Shown here: positions 18,645 through 27,310 of the stretch, piece by piece
Numbering within the stretch: position 1 is the first letter of the stretch
Layout: every line of letters begins with the position of its first letter
Assembly: GCA_004298155.1 (NCBI GenBank)
Contig: SCRD01000012.1
Span: 124,001 to 188,000 of the forward strand
Length of the DNA: 64,000 nucleotides
Direction: 5' to 3'
Origin: Acidobacteriota bacterium
GTDB lineage: Bacteria > Acidobacteriota > Terriglobia > UBA7540
Notes under the pieces: generated by a model
What the model saw: only the letters and a program-made list of their open reading frames with translations
Told to the model about the DNA's origin: nothing
Databases searched by the model: none
Translations under genes and position numbers: made by a program

Positions 18645-19205
18645 TCACGATTGGCGTGATGTCTTAATGTCCTCTTTAGCCTGTTGCTTGCCCTTTTTGA
18701 CTTCAGACTTAACATCCTGGCGACTCAGGTTTGGGTTCAACGTTTGGAGGGCCTTGCCGAGGCTGTCTCCACTCGTCATTTTGCTCTTAAGCTGGTCAAA
18801 AGGAATATTCAAATTGTGCGAGACGTGAACTGCCGCCACAAACTCGCCGAGGTTTTTGAAGCCGGATGCGGCGTCCTGCAGTTTGGTGCCCGCCGGCAGC
18901 AGGCCCTGCAGTTTGTCTGACAGCTTTGTATTTTGGGCGAGCAACTCAGTCGGCGTTTTTTCAGAGCCCATAGTCGAACCGTTGTTTCCGCCGTTTCGCC
19001 CACGGTCCATACCCGGATTGTCCATGCCAGGTTGCCGGCCCGTCGGCCCGTTGTCCATGGGCCCTCGGCCCATGCCCGATCCTCCGGATTGGCCCATTCC
19101 ACCGCCCCCGGCCGTTCCGCCACCACGGCCCTGCGCCATAAGTGGCAATCCGCTAAGGCAAAACAGTGCAGCCAAAGCCGTGCTGAACAAAATTGCTCTT
19201 TTCAT
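18645..19205 (-). CDS. Small exported protein of unknown function
   Basis: A 186-residue protein with a clear signal peptide (MKRAILFSTALAALFCLSGLPLMAQ), a Gly/Met/Asn-rich low-complexity segment (residues about 26-78, with repeated PGMDN/GMGRGPMDN units) and a compact helical C-terminal domain (TELLAQNTKLSDKLQGLLPAG ... NLGEFVAAVHVSHNLNIPF ... GKALQTLNPN). The frame is open 46 codons upstream to 19343, but the ATG at 19205 has a strong AGGAGGG site and starts the signal peptide, so I use it. I know no function; related acidobacterial proteins with this C-terminal domain exist to my recollection. Confidence 0.75.
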   Translation of the reverse strand: MKRAILFSTALAALFCLSGLPLMAQGRGGGTAGGGGMGQSGGSGMGRGPMDNGPTGRQPGMDNPGMDRGRNGGNNGSTMGSEKTPTELLAQNTKLSDKLQGLLPAGTKLQDAASGFKNLGEFVAAVHVSHNLNIPFDQLKSKMTSGDSLGKALQTLNPNLSRQDVKSEVKKGKQQAKEDIKTSRQS

Positions 19206-19478
19206 AAATTCTGCCCTCCTCAAGGCTCGATCCATCCGTTTAGCCGCGCGATTCCCGCTCTCCTTGTATAGCGCTTCCCATCCACAGATGCAAACACTCA
19301 GAAGGCTGTTGCCTTGTTTGCTCTGGGTTTTGTCACTGGGCATGAAATCGAGATGGTATTCTATGACTTAAGTTGCTCCGGCACCTGGCACTCTATTCCA
19401 TTTGAGGAACCCAGCACGATAGGTTGGGCAATCTGGCATCCATCCTCTTGATCTTTATAAATCATTGATAAATCTGGG

Positions 19479-19500
19479 AAATGTGATGATATTCACATTT
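19479..19500. promoter_or_regulatory. CRP/FNR-family operator-like palindrome
   Basis: A 22-bp sequence with 8-bp perfect arms AAATGTGA and TCACATTT around TGATAT. The core TGTGA-N6-TCACA and flanks match the E. coli CRP consensus almost completely. It sits about 270 bp upstream of the exported protein gene (minus) and 350 bp upstream of argS (plus), so the regulated promoter is unclear. No Crp/Fnr-type regulator gene is in the window. Confidence 0.5.
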
Positions 19501-19806
19501 CAGGCTCTGCGTAAATTCTTCTTCGATGAGCATTTGTCACCAACGGGAGTGTAATATTTTCGTCCCGCTCGTAGAGTTCCGGGATTGCCCCATGTTGAGA
19601 TGACACTTTTGAGCATTACTTTAGTAGGCCAAAGCCCATTAGGCAAAAGACCGCGCCCCAGCAGCCCACAACACCAGAGGTCCAATCCATAATATGCCGT
19701 GCCATTTTTGGCTTTCTGCCTGCATATTGATCAAAGCTCCTGACTACGGCCGACGTTGGTTCTGGGCGAAGGATGGGCGTCGGTCGACGGCTCTCTGTGG
19801 CGCATT

Positions 19807-19815
19807 TGCTATAAT
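19807..19815 (+). promoter_or_regulatory. Extended -10 promoter of argS
   Basis: TGC-TATAAT, a perfect -10 with the extended TGn element, located 33-41 bases before the argS ATG. The -35 region is weak, as is common for extended -10 promoters. The predicted transcript start is near 19822. Confidence 0.6.
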
Positions 19816-19847
19816 CTCTGGTTTATACACCGGGCACGCGTTTCGCC

Positions 19848-21893
19848 ATGATGAAGCGGGCCAATGAAATCAGCTCAATAATCCCGCCAGCGAGGAAGAC
19901 GGCCTTGTATCTGGAAATTCAGGACAGAATTCGGCAGAAGTATCTGGAAACGGTCAGGGGAATCTTTAATCTGGAAGCCGGGGACCCGGTGTTTGATTTT
20001 CCGCCGCGGCCCGAACTGGGCGATCTTTCGATTGCCGCCTGCTTCGAGCTGGCAAAAAAACTGCGGCAACCTCCGCGCAGGATTGCCGAGCAACTGGCCG
20101 GACAATTAGTCCCGATTGAGGGAGTGGAACGCGTCAGTGTTGCCGGAGCTGGCTACCTGAATTTTCATCTCGACCGGGCGGAGCTTGCATCCGCAATGTT
20201 CCAGTTGCGCAGCTTCCCCGCCCCTCCGGAGCCAGCCCATCCCGGCAAAGTGCTCGTCGAACACACGAGTATCAATCCTAACAAGGCGGCGCATATCGGC
20301 CACCTGCGCAATGCCGTGCTGGGCGATGCATTCGTGCGCGTACTTCGCTTCCGCGGGCATAACGTTGAAACCCAGAACTACATTGACAATACCGGAGTGC
20401 AGGTGGCGGACGTTGTAGTGGGGTTTCTCCATCTTGAGCGCAAGAGCGTTGACGACGTCAGGAAGCTGATCGAGGACAAAAGCGTCCGCTTTGATTTCTA
20501 CTGCTGGGACCTTTATGCGCGAGTTTCCAGTTTCTACGCAGAAAGCAGCGACAAGGACCTCCGCGCCCAAACCCTGAAGACGATCGAAGAAGGCGAAGGC
20601 GAGGCAGCCGAGATGGCCCGCCTGATATCAGCCGCCATCGTCAAACTGCATCTTGAAACCATGCAGCGCGTCAATGTCCGCTACGACTTGCTGGTGGAGG
20701 AAAGCGAGATTCTGCGCCTCGATTTCTGGAAGAGCGCCTTCGAGCGTATGAAGCAGATTGGCGCCATTCGACTTGAGAATGCTGGGAAGAATGCGGGCTG
20801 CTGGGTGATGGACTTGGGCGGGGCAGAGTCCGAAAAGTCTGAGGAAAGCGAATCCTCCGAAGATGTCAAGATCATTGTGCGTTCGAACGGGACCGTAACC
20901 TATGTTGGCAAAGACATTGCCTACCACATGTGGAAGTTTGGGCTGCTGGGAAAAGATTTTTCATACGCACAGTTCTACCGATATGCGGACGGCAAGACGG
21001 TCTGGCACACCGGCAAAGAGTCAGAAAAAGGTGCGCCGGCATTCGGTCACGCATCGGAAGCCTATGCCGTAATTGATACCCGCCAGGCGTACTTGCAGAA
21101 TATAGTTGCAGCAGCCTTCCGCGCGCTGGGATTTTATGACCAGGCGGAACATCTGCACCACTTTGCTTATGAAGTTGTCGGCCTTTCACCGGCATGCGCG
21201 AAGGAAATGGGCTATGAACTTCGCCCAGAGGATCTGGAGCGAAGTTACGTTGAGGTTTCAGGCCGCAAGGGCCTTGGGCTGAAAGCCGATGATCTGATCG
21301 ATATGCTTGTGGAGAAAGCGTCTGAGGAAGTCCGCCGCCGCGAAATGACGTGCGATCCCGGTGAGCAGGCTGCTTATAGCCGCATGATTGCCGTCAGCGC
21401 GCTGCGCTACTTCCTGCTGAAATTCTCCTGCCATGTCATCATCACATTTGACTTTAAAGAGGCGCTGGCCTTTGAAGGTGAAACCGGACCTTATTTGCAG
21501 TACACCATTGTGCGGGCGCGCAACATCTTCCGCAAATATGCAGACGATCATCACGGCTTCACGCCCCAATCGCTGGCGGAAAAGATGTCGGCTCCCGAAT
21601 TAACCAGGCACTTTGGGGGTGATGACGGAACAGTGTTTTGGGAAATGGCCGTTCTCGCCGCGCAGCTTGAGATGGTGGCAGACCAGTCGATTACTTCCAC
21701 CGAACCAGCCGTGGTTGCGAAATACGCCTTCAGACTGGCGCAGGCTTTCAACAACTTCTATCACCGTTTCCACATTCTTCGCGAGGCTGACGCCGCGCGG
21801 CAGACATTCCTGCTTTTGCTTGTCCTGTTGGTTGAACGGACCCTCACCCTGACACTTGATCTGATGGGCATCGAAGTGCCAGAGCGCATGTAG
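19848..21893 (+). CDS. argS: Arginyl-tRNA synthetase
   Basis: A 681-residue class I aminoacyl-tRNA synthetase. It has the N-terminal Add-1 domain, the HIGH motif in NPNKAAHIGHLRNAVLGD (about residues 145-162) and a KMSKS-equivalent region near VSGRKGLGLKADDL, then the DALR anticodon-binding domain (SALRYFLL ... YHRFHILRE). It is longer than the usual 550-600 residues; the extra length appears to lie in the catalytic domain, including an acidic stretch ESEKSEESESSEDV near residue 328. It charges tRNA-Arg. Monocistronic as seen. Confidence 0.96.
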   Translation: MMKRANEISSIIPPARKTALYLEIQDRIRQKYLETVRGIFNLEAGDPVFDFPPRPELGDLSIAACFELAKKLRQPPRRIAEQLAGQLVPIEGVERVSVAGAGYLNFHLDRAELASAMFQLRSFPAPPEPAHPGKVLVEHTSINPNKAAHIGHLRNAVLGDAFVRVLRFRGHNVETQNYIDNTGVQVADVVVGFLHLERKSVDDVRKLIEDKSVRFDFYCWDLYARVSSFYAESSDKDLRAQTLKTIEEGEGEAAEMARLISAAIVKLHLETMQRVNVRYDLLVEESEILRLDFWKSAFERMKQIGAIRLENAGKNAGCWVMDLGGAESEKSEESESSEDVKIIVRSNGTVTYVGKDIAYHMWKFGLLGKDFSYAQFYRYADGKTVWHTGKESEKGAPAFGHASEAYAVIDTRQAYLQNIVAAAFRALGFYDQAEHLHHFAYEVVGLSPACAKEMGYELRPEDLERSYVEVSGRKGLGLKADDLIDMLVEKASEEVRRREMTCDPGEQAAYSRMIAVSALRYFLLKFSCHVIITFDFKEALAFEGETGPYLQYTIVRARNIFRKYADDHHGFTPQSLAEKMSAPELTRHFGGDDGTVFWEMAVLAAQLEMVADQSITSTEPAVVAKYAFRLAQAFNNFYHRFHILREADAARQTFLLLLVLLVERTLTLTLDLMGIEVPERM

Positions 21894-21950
21894 AATCAAG
21901 GGGTTTGGCGGCTATTGGATTGGCTCCGCTGATCGTCTCCGTCTGCTTGT

Positions 21951-22550
21951 TCAGTCGGCAAAAATAGAATAATGGTAGGGAAGCAATTTTTCGCCCTGAA
22001 TCACGAACCCCATTTGCTGCAGCCGGCGGCGCCCTTCGGCAGGTGAATAGAGATGCGCCGCTGGCGGCCCTGCCGGGCGTTCGACGTCTGGATTCCAGTC
22101 AATAAAGAGCGCGGCACCGCCAGGCTTCAGCAGCGATTTCAGGTTTCGCAGCGCTTCATCTCCCAATTCGTGGAGGACGTTCAATGCCAGCACGCGGTCG
22201 ATCTTTCCCTTGCACGAGGCTATATCTTCCGGAAGCGCGGGCTTAAGATTGTCAAGCTTTCTGGCGGCGAGCTTGGCCCGCAGCAGGTCCAGCATTTCCG
22301 CCTGTTCATCGAATGCGATCACTTCCACGTCCGGACGCAGACTGGCCAGCTCGATCGCGTACGTCCCAGTGCCGGTCCCAAAGTCGAGCAACTTGCCTTG
22401 CGCCGGGACATCCAGCAGCTTCGCCACTTCCTGCGATGGCAGATATTCAAACCGCGCAGGATCATCCAGGCGCGCTGCGCGTTCAGGATTGAAGCGTTCG
22501 GGCTGGCGCGCGCCGTGGCGCTCGTCCTGCTTGTGTGAATGCGGGCTCAT
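21951..22550 (-). CDS. Class I SAM-dependent methyltransferase
   Basis: A 199-residue Rossmann-fold methyltransferase. Motif I is LLDFGTGTGTYAIEL (about residues 51-65), followed by VEVIAFDEQAEMLDLLRAK (acidic ribose-binding residue) and VLALNVLHEL. The substrate is unknown; the fold resembles Methyltransf_25/UbiE-like proteins. The frame is open upstream past 22700, overlapping the TrkA-like gene, but the ATG at 22550 has AAGGAGAAACG before it and an N-terminus rich in His and Arg, so it is the preferred start. It lies 83 bp downstream of the TrkA-like gene on the same strand. Confidence 0.82.
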   Translation of the reverse strand: MSPHSHKQDERHGARQPERFNPERAARLDDPARFEYLPSQEVAKLLDVPAQGKLLDFGTGTGTYAIELASLRPDVEVIAFDEQAEMLDLLRAKLAARKLDNLKPALPEDIASCKGKIDRVLALNVLHELGDEALRNLKSLLKPGGAALFIDWNPDVERPAGPPAAHLYSPAEGRRRLQQMGFVIQGEKLLPYHYSIFAD

Positions 22551-22633
22551 TCGTTTCTCCTTATTCCGGCCCCCGTTCGGGCGCCGGACAAAGCAACGCG
22601 CCGTCGCCGTCCCCCAGCCGCATGAGCGAGGGA

Positions 22634-23788
22634 TCAACTCCTCAGCAGGATCTGGCGAACTGCATCTTCCTGGGCATGGGGAACGTATCCCACCAGCGTA
22701 TCGCCGGATTGAAGCACGATTGAATCTGTCGGCGTCAGGGCTTCCCCTCCCCGAACGATGGCAATGATTTTGCACCCGGCCGGCAGGCTGATCCCCTTGA
22801 TCTTCTTCCCGGCCAGTTTTGCAGGGCCCGTGAGGCGAAATTCCAGTATGCCCGCCGAACTCGAGACGAGGTTGCCCACCGAAATAACCGGAGACTTCGG
22901 CGCCAGGTTCCTGATGGCGTTGAAAAGACCGGCCGTGGCACTGACGGTTGCATCCACGCCCAGCCGCTTCATCAGCAGTTCATTCTTCGGGTTCTTCACT
23001 CGTGCAATGGTTTTAGGAACGCCAAACCGGTACTTCGCCACCTGGCAGGAGATCAGGTTGTCATCATCATGGTTGGTGACGGAGCACAGGATATCGGCCC
23101 GGGCCGCCCCGGCATGCTCCAGCACCTCCGCCGATGACCCTTCACCCAACACCACAGGGCAATCGACCTGCTGGGAAATCAGATTGTAGGTGGCGCGATT
23201 CCTTTCAATGATCGTCACTTCGTGTCCGTTCTTCAGCAGCGATCGGGAAAGGTAGTAGCCCACCAGACCTCCGCCCACAACCAGTACGTAGAATGATCCG
23301 TCATGCGCTTCCAGCGGACGCGGCGCGACGCGGGGATTTGTGACCGGCACCGGCCGCAGCGCCCTTGCCGGGACTGAAGATTTCACCGCGGCGCCTGTAA
23401 GTCCCGCCCTCAGCAGGTCGGCTCCGGCCGCAGTAATCGCCAGGGTTTCAATGCCGGCCTCGTGAAAATACGATTCGCGATCAGGGTCGTAAACAATGGC
23501 CACCACGCGCGGCACGTTAAAGATCACTCGAGCAATCTGGGCCAGCATCAGGTTGGTATTTTCATCGCGAGTCAGCGCCAGCAGAATGTCCGCACTTTCG
23601 GCGCCCGCGTCGCGCAGCAGGTCTTCATCAATCGCGTTCCCATAAAGGAACCGGACGCCCTCGGGCGGCTTGCCGCGCTCGAGCGCCGAACGCTCCTTAT
23701 CCACCACCACAACCTGATTCGCGGTGGTGTCTACTTTTTTGATGAACTGCGAACCAACCCGCCCGTAACCAATCACAATGATCTTCAT
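22634..23788 (-). CDS. TrkA-like potassium channel/transport regulator
   Basis: A 384-residue protein with two NAD-binding RCK_N domains (MKIIVIGYGRVGSQFIKKV at the start and FYVLVVGGGLVGYYLSRSL near residue 165) and one RCK_C domain at the C-terminus (about residues 300-380). TrkA of E. coli has the order N-C-N-C and about 458 residues; here the first RCK_C domain appears missing. Such proteins bind NAD(H) or nucleotides and gate Trk/Ktr potassium uptake. No TrkH/KtrB membrane partner is in the window. Confidence 0.88.
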   Translation of the reverse strand: MKIIVIGYGRVGSQFIKKVDTTANQVVVVDKERSALERGKPPEGVRFLYGNAIDEDLLRDAGAESADILLALTRDENTNLMLAQIARVIFNVPRVVAIVYDPDRESYFHEAGIETLAITAAGADLLRAGLTGAAVKSSVPARALRPVPVTNPRVAPRPLEAHDGSFYVLVVGGGLVGYYLSRSLLKNGHEVTIIERNRATYNLISQQVDCPVVLGEGSSAEVLEHAGAARADILCSVTNHDDDNLISCQVAKYRFGVPKTIARVKNPKNELLMKRLGVDATVSATAGLFNAIRNLAPKSPVISVGNLVSSSAGILEFRLTGPAKLAGKKIKGISLPAGCKIIAIVRGGEALTPTDSIVLQSGDTLVGYVPHAQEDAVRQILLRS

Positions 23789-24233
23789 GATGCCTTATCT
23801 GCTCCGCCACGGATTTCAAAAGAGAGAATATGCTTTCAGCAAATTCGGACCGAGAAGGAGTTATATTACTTTACTCCACCATGCGCCGAGTGCTTATTTT
23901 CGCCCGAGTTGGCAGGCTGATGAAGGGAGCGGCGGGGCAATGAGGAATATGAAGTATGAGAAAGGCGGTTACGATCAGTAAGCGGTGAGCAACGAGCGGC
24001 ACGGCAAGCTCACCGCTGGAGATTTCAGATTCAACATCTCAGATTTCAGAGCGAAGGAACCGTTCGCGGGACTGCAAGCACTACAACGCGAACATCCGAG
24101 CAACCCGGAGTGCGTGGCAATGGCGCCTTTCGCCCGTCCGGGGTTGGATGGAGACTGGTGACACGTTTTAACATGGCTTGCGCTACGGGCAAACGACTGA
24201 CGCCCTCTTCAAGGGCTTAAGGGGTTATCTGAT
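23789..24233. other. 445-bp intergenic region
   Basis: No gene is supported. The middle contains short direct repeats of a TCAGATTT type (24025-24050) and the end a small GCCCT-CTTCA-AGGGC hairpin (24201-24215) shortly before the DMT transporter start. Confidence 0.5.
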
Positions 24234-25103
24234 TTGAGTAAGCGCGCAAAAGCGGAACTGCTCCTGGTGGCCGCCACCTTTTTCTGGGGCGCAACCTTTG
24301 TGATCGTTAAAGGCGCCCTGTCTGATGCCTCGCCGCTAATGTTTATCGCACTACGGTTCCTTCTGGCGGGGTTGCTGATGTGGGGGGTGATGGCGCGGGG
24401 ACGAATCGAGCGCCAGGCCGTCCTCCCCAGCCTGCTGCTGGGAATGCTGCTCTTTGCCGGCTTCGCCTTTCAAACCTGGGGATTGCTTTACACGACGCCT
24501 TCCAAGAGCGCCTTCGTCACAGGATTCAGCGTCATCCTGGTGCCTGTGATTTCAATTTTTTCCGGATACCGTCTGAGCCGGGGGAACACGGCGGCAGCGG
24601 CCCTGGGCCTGGCAGGGCTCTACTTTCTTGTTCTGCCCTCCGGGATTGGCCTGGTGAACCGCGGCGATCTGATGACCCTGTTCGCGGCGATTTCATTCGC
24701 TTTTCATATCGTGCTGCTCGGCACCTGGTCGCGCCGCATTTCATTCATGCAGCTTGCGCCGGGCCAGATTATCGTGGTCGGGACAATCGCCATCCTGGCA
24801 GCGCCGTTCGCGCCCGCTTCAGCGCTGCATTGGACCGGCCGCCTGGTTTTCGCTGTTGTCGTAACAGCTATCTTCGCCACAGCTTTTGCCTTCAGCGCCC
24901 AGGTGTGGGCACAGCAATACACTCCGCCGGCCCACACGGCACTGATCTTTACGCTGGAACCCGTTTTCGCCCTGTTGACTTCTCTGATTGTTACCGGTGA
25001 GCATTTTGGCGGAAAGGAGTTTGTTGGTTTCGCCCTCATCCTGGCAGGCATGATTGTTGCCGAGCGCTGGGGTGGAACCACGCCCGCACCAGTGGAAGGC
25101 TAG
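24234..25103 (+). CDS. DMT-superfamily (EamA) transporter
   Basis: A 289-residue inner-membrane protein with about ten transmembrane helices in two EamA repeats: LLVAATFFWGATFVIVKGAL in the first and TALIFTLEPVFALLTSLIV in the second. Family members export amino acids and other metabolites; the substrate is unknown. The start used is a TTG at 24234 giving MSKRAKAELLLVAATFFWG; no in-frame ATG precedes the first helix. Stands alone between repeat-bearing intergenic regions. Confidence 0.85.
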   Translation: MSKRAKAELLLVAATFFWGATFVIVKGALSDASPLMFIALRFLLAGLLMWGVMARGRIERQAVLPSLLLGMLLFAGFAFQTWGLLYTTPSKSAFVTGFSVILVPVISIFSGYRLSRGNTAAAALGLAGLYFLVLPSGIGLVNRGDLMTLFAAISFAFHIVLLGTWSRRISFMQLAPGQIIVVGTIAILAAPFAPASALHWTGRLVFAVVVTAIFATAFAFSAQVWAQQYTPPAHTALIFTLEPVFALLTSLIVTGEHFGGKEFVGFALILAGMIVAERWGGTTPAPVEG

Positions 25104-25152
25104 GGCGTCACTGGGTGGTGTGTATATCGCCCTTCATACGATACGAAGCGAA

Positions 25153-25255
25153 TAGCGAGGACCTCCGGAGTTGAGGTCCGCGGCTTTTCTTCACCGCCAT
25201 ACACGAATTTACAGGACCGCAGATCCCGCAAGGCGGGACGGACTGCGCCACGCGC
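25153..25255. repeat. Dispersed intergenic repeat R1, copy 1
   Basis: About 100 bp shared with 29733-29832. It contains the hairpin GGACCTC-N7-GAGGTCC (25159-25179), the identical stretch TTGAGGTCCGCGGC, a CCCGC-AAG-GCGGG hairpin and an ACTGCGC-ACGCGC end. It lies between the DMT transporter and the TIM-barrel gene. Confidence 0.6.
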
Positions 25256-25306
25256 CCATCTCGATGCTTGAATCATGGGAAATCACGTCGGGATGTCTGC
25301 CAACTG

Positions 25307-25315
25307 TGCTATAGT
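25307..25315 (+). promoter_or_regulatory. Extended -10 promoter candidate for the TIM-barrel gene
   Basis: TGC-TATAGT, an extended -10 element, 53-61 bases before the ATG at 25368. The -35 region is weak. It resembles the argS extended -10 (TGC-TATAAT). Confidence 0.45.
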
Positions 25316-25367
25316 TTGGCCGCTATTCAGCACTTTTCCATAAATTTTCCGAGAAAGGACATCCTCC

Positions 25368-26603
25368 ATGGACGACAAGGTGGGAACCAGAAAAATGACA
25401 CTCGGCAGACGCAACTTCCTGAAAGCTGCAGGCATGGGCCTGGTTGCGGCAGGAGCCGTGCTGACACCGCAGGAGGCGGCGAAGGCCGAGGCGGAAGCTG
25501 AAAAGTTGAACCTGGAGCGAATTGCTGCAAATTCCTACGGGGTGCGTAACCTCTTTAAGACGCGCCCTTATACCGGGCCCAGGCGCAGCAGGCGACGTGA
25601 GGCGGAGCCCGCGGAGGTGATGAACGATCCGAATGCGGCCGGGCCGTTGGCGGTGGCCAAGGCGGCGGAGGCAGCACGGGCGAAACTCCCCACCCCGGCA
25701 GAGCAGAAGACGAAGTACGGCGAGATCACTCTGCTGGATTTTCCGCAGTTTGCCAAGAATATGTTCCCCGGCGTGACGCATATGGATTTGTTTTCGGGGT
25801 TCTTTGGCGACGTGGATGACAGCAGTATGTACTTTGCGGAGGGATCGGCTGATCAGGGATTTGATCCGTTGAGCCCTTCGGGAAGAAAGTGGCTGGACAA
25901 GCTGGCGAACATTTGCGTCAAAACCGGCATGAAGGTGCAACACATCTCAAATAACGCGCCGACAAATCTGGCGGAGTACGGTTCACCCGAAAAAGACGCG
26001 CTTCGCAAGGCCGGCGTGGCAATGGGAAAGCGATGGATCGAGGGACTCGCCGTGCTGGAAGTGAAATCAATGCGAATGAACTCGCCGCGGGCGCTCGGGC
26101 CGAGCATCCGTCCGAATGCGGTGCCTCGCGGGCCCGGCGACGGATATCCGCGCAACATTGACATCGTGCCGATGCTTGCGGCGGCGATTGAGTCCTACAA
26201 GGAGATGGCGGATTACGGCGGCAACTACGGAATCCGCGTCACGCTGGAGAACCATTGGGGGCTGGCGGCGGACCCGATCAACATCCGGACCATCGTCGAC
26301 GAAGTGAACCATCCGTATTGCGAAGCGTCGCCCGATTTTGCCAACTGGGAAGAGCATTATATGTTGTTCAACGGGCTCAAGGCACTGGCGCCCTATTCTC
26401 ATACGAACGTGCACGCGAAATATTGGGACCGCTGGGGCGACAAGAATGACCTGCAGCGTTCCGTGAGGATTATGCTGGCGAACGGATTCAAAGGAACATT
26501 TGCGCTCGAGTACGAGACCGGACCTTGGGACCAGGTCGAGGGATGCAAGTACGAGTTTAAAGAGATCATGGCTGCGCTATCGACGCCTGTTCCGGTGGTT
26601 TGA
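25368..26603 (+). CDS. Tat-exported sugar phosphate isomerase/epimerase-like TIM-barrel protein
   Basis: A 411-residue protein with an N-terminal twin-arginine signal (LGRRNFLKAAGMGLVAAGAVL, residues 12-32) and a xylose isomerase-like TIM-barrel (AP_endonuc_2) domain. Likely metal-binding positions are the Glu in RVTLENHWG, the His in SHTNVHAKYWD and the Glu in FALEYETG. Such proteins in Acidobacteria and Planctomycetes are annotated as sugar phosphate isomerases or epimerases; the true substrate is unknown. The export signal implies a folded, metal-loaded periplasmic enzyme. GAAAGGA precedes the ATG. A 12-bp hairpin follows the stop. Confidence 0.83.
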   Translation: MDDKVGTRKMTLGRRNFLKAAGMGLVAAGAVLTPQEAAKAEAEAEKLNLERIAANSYGVRNLFKTRPYTGPRRSRRREAEPAEVMNDPNAAGPLAVAKAAEAARAKLPTPAEQKTKYGEITLLDFPQFAKNMFPGVTHMDLFSGFFGDVDDSSMYFAEGSADQGFDPLSPSGRKWLDKLANICVKTGMKVQHISNNAPTNLAEYGSPEKDALRKAGVAMGKRWIEGLAVLEVKSMRMNSPRALGPSIRPNAVPRGPGDGYPRNIDIVPMLAAAIESYKEMADYGGNYGIRVTLENHWGLAADPINIRTIVDEVNHPYCEASPDFANWEEHYMLFNGLKALAPYSHTNVHAKYWDRWGDKNDLQRSVRIMLANGFKGTFALEYETGPWDQVEGCKYEFKEIMAALSTPVPVV

Positions 26604-26618
26604 GACTGGCGCGAGTCG

Positions 26619-26649
26619 CGCATACGTTCCGAAGTTTGGAATGTATGCG
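26619..26649 (+). terminator. Hairpin after the TIM-barrel gene, possible terminator
   Basis: CGCATACGTTCC (26619-26630) pairs with GGAATGTATGCG (26638-26649) over 12 positions including one G-U wobble, with a 7-base loop. It begins 16 bp past the stop codon. No T-run follows, so termination is inferred from position and stem strength only. Confidence 0.45.
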
Positions 26650-27029
26650 TGGCTGCCGCAGCGGCGAACCACATTGCGATCAGTCCAGAACGACGGGCGT
26701 GAACTTCAATAAGGGCCTCTCGCTTCGCGAGACCGCAGATGCTAAAAGGCGAGCATCTGCGCCAGCCGCGGCCCGATTCTATGGGGATCTCTACTACGGA
26801 AAGATTAGGTGGGTTTTTGAGGCCATACAGGATTACAGGAGGCCTGACCACGTAGTTTCCGATTTGGAAACCATATGGGAGCTTTACCCGTATACTACGC
26901 AACCCGTCCCCGCACGCCTATTTGGGGCTCTGTCCGACCAATGAATCGCGGATGACCACGTTCCGCAGTTTGGAGTGAGTACAGCATTTTGCTGATGCAA
27001 AACGGCGGAACAGAAGACCGAGCGTGGCG

Positions 27030-27226
27030 CAGAGGCATTTTCTGTCTCTGCGTTCAGCGAAGCTGTGTAGGCGAAAAAGAATGATGAATTCTAAATTATG
27101 AAAGGAAAAGGCAGTGGCAATTCATGAATGACGAGTGCTCCCGATGGACAGCTTACCATGAAACCAAGCAGAAACGTCCCGCTGCGCGGGATCGCAGACT
27201 CGGCAAAGCGCGAATCTGCGCCTGCC
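27030..27226 (+). repeat. Direct repeat R2, copy A (upstream of DUF4396 gene)
   Basis: About 200 bp similar in order and orientation to 28186-28421. Exact blocks include CTCTGCGTTCAGCGAAGCTG (27046-27065) and CGCGGGATCGCAGACTCG (27185-27202); the latter is part of a TCCCGC-TGC-GCGGGA hairpin. Between the blocks similarity is partial (AATTCT-AATTATGAA, CATGAATGAC). Confidence 0.7.
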
Positions 27227-27310
27227 CCGAGAACGACACTCCAAGGCGTGCGTCCTCGCCACCCGGAAAGCGCTTGAATCCCCTGGGCCAATCAGAACAC
27301 AATACCAACT

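Larger units (their letters stand above)
19206..19847. other. 640-bp intergenic region
   Basis: No convincing gene. It holds a CRP-type palindrome (19479-19500), the argS promoter (19807-19815), and on the minus strand a 29-codon ORF (19616-19705) that could encode one membrane helix but has no good ribosome-binding site. A TAGAAT -10-like box for the exported protein gene lies at 19358-19363 (minus). Confidence 0.6.
26604..27310. other. 700-bp intergenic region with repeats
   Basis: Contains a hairpin directly after the TIM-barrel gene (26619-26649), a TCTCGC-TTC-GCGAGA palindrome followed by GATGCT/AGCATC arms near 26717-26755, and repeat R2 copy A (27030-27226). A 114-codon ORF at 26600-26944 overlaps these palindromes and is not convincing. 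Confidence 0.5.

Noticed and set aside
26600-26944. A 114-codon ORF after the TIM-barrel gene
   Set aside because: Runs through hairpins and palindromes, starts at a non-ATG codon without a ribosome-binding site, and has no domain.
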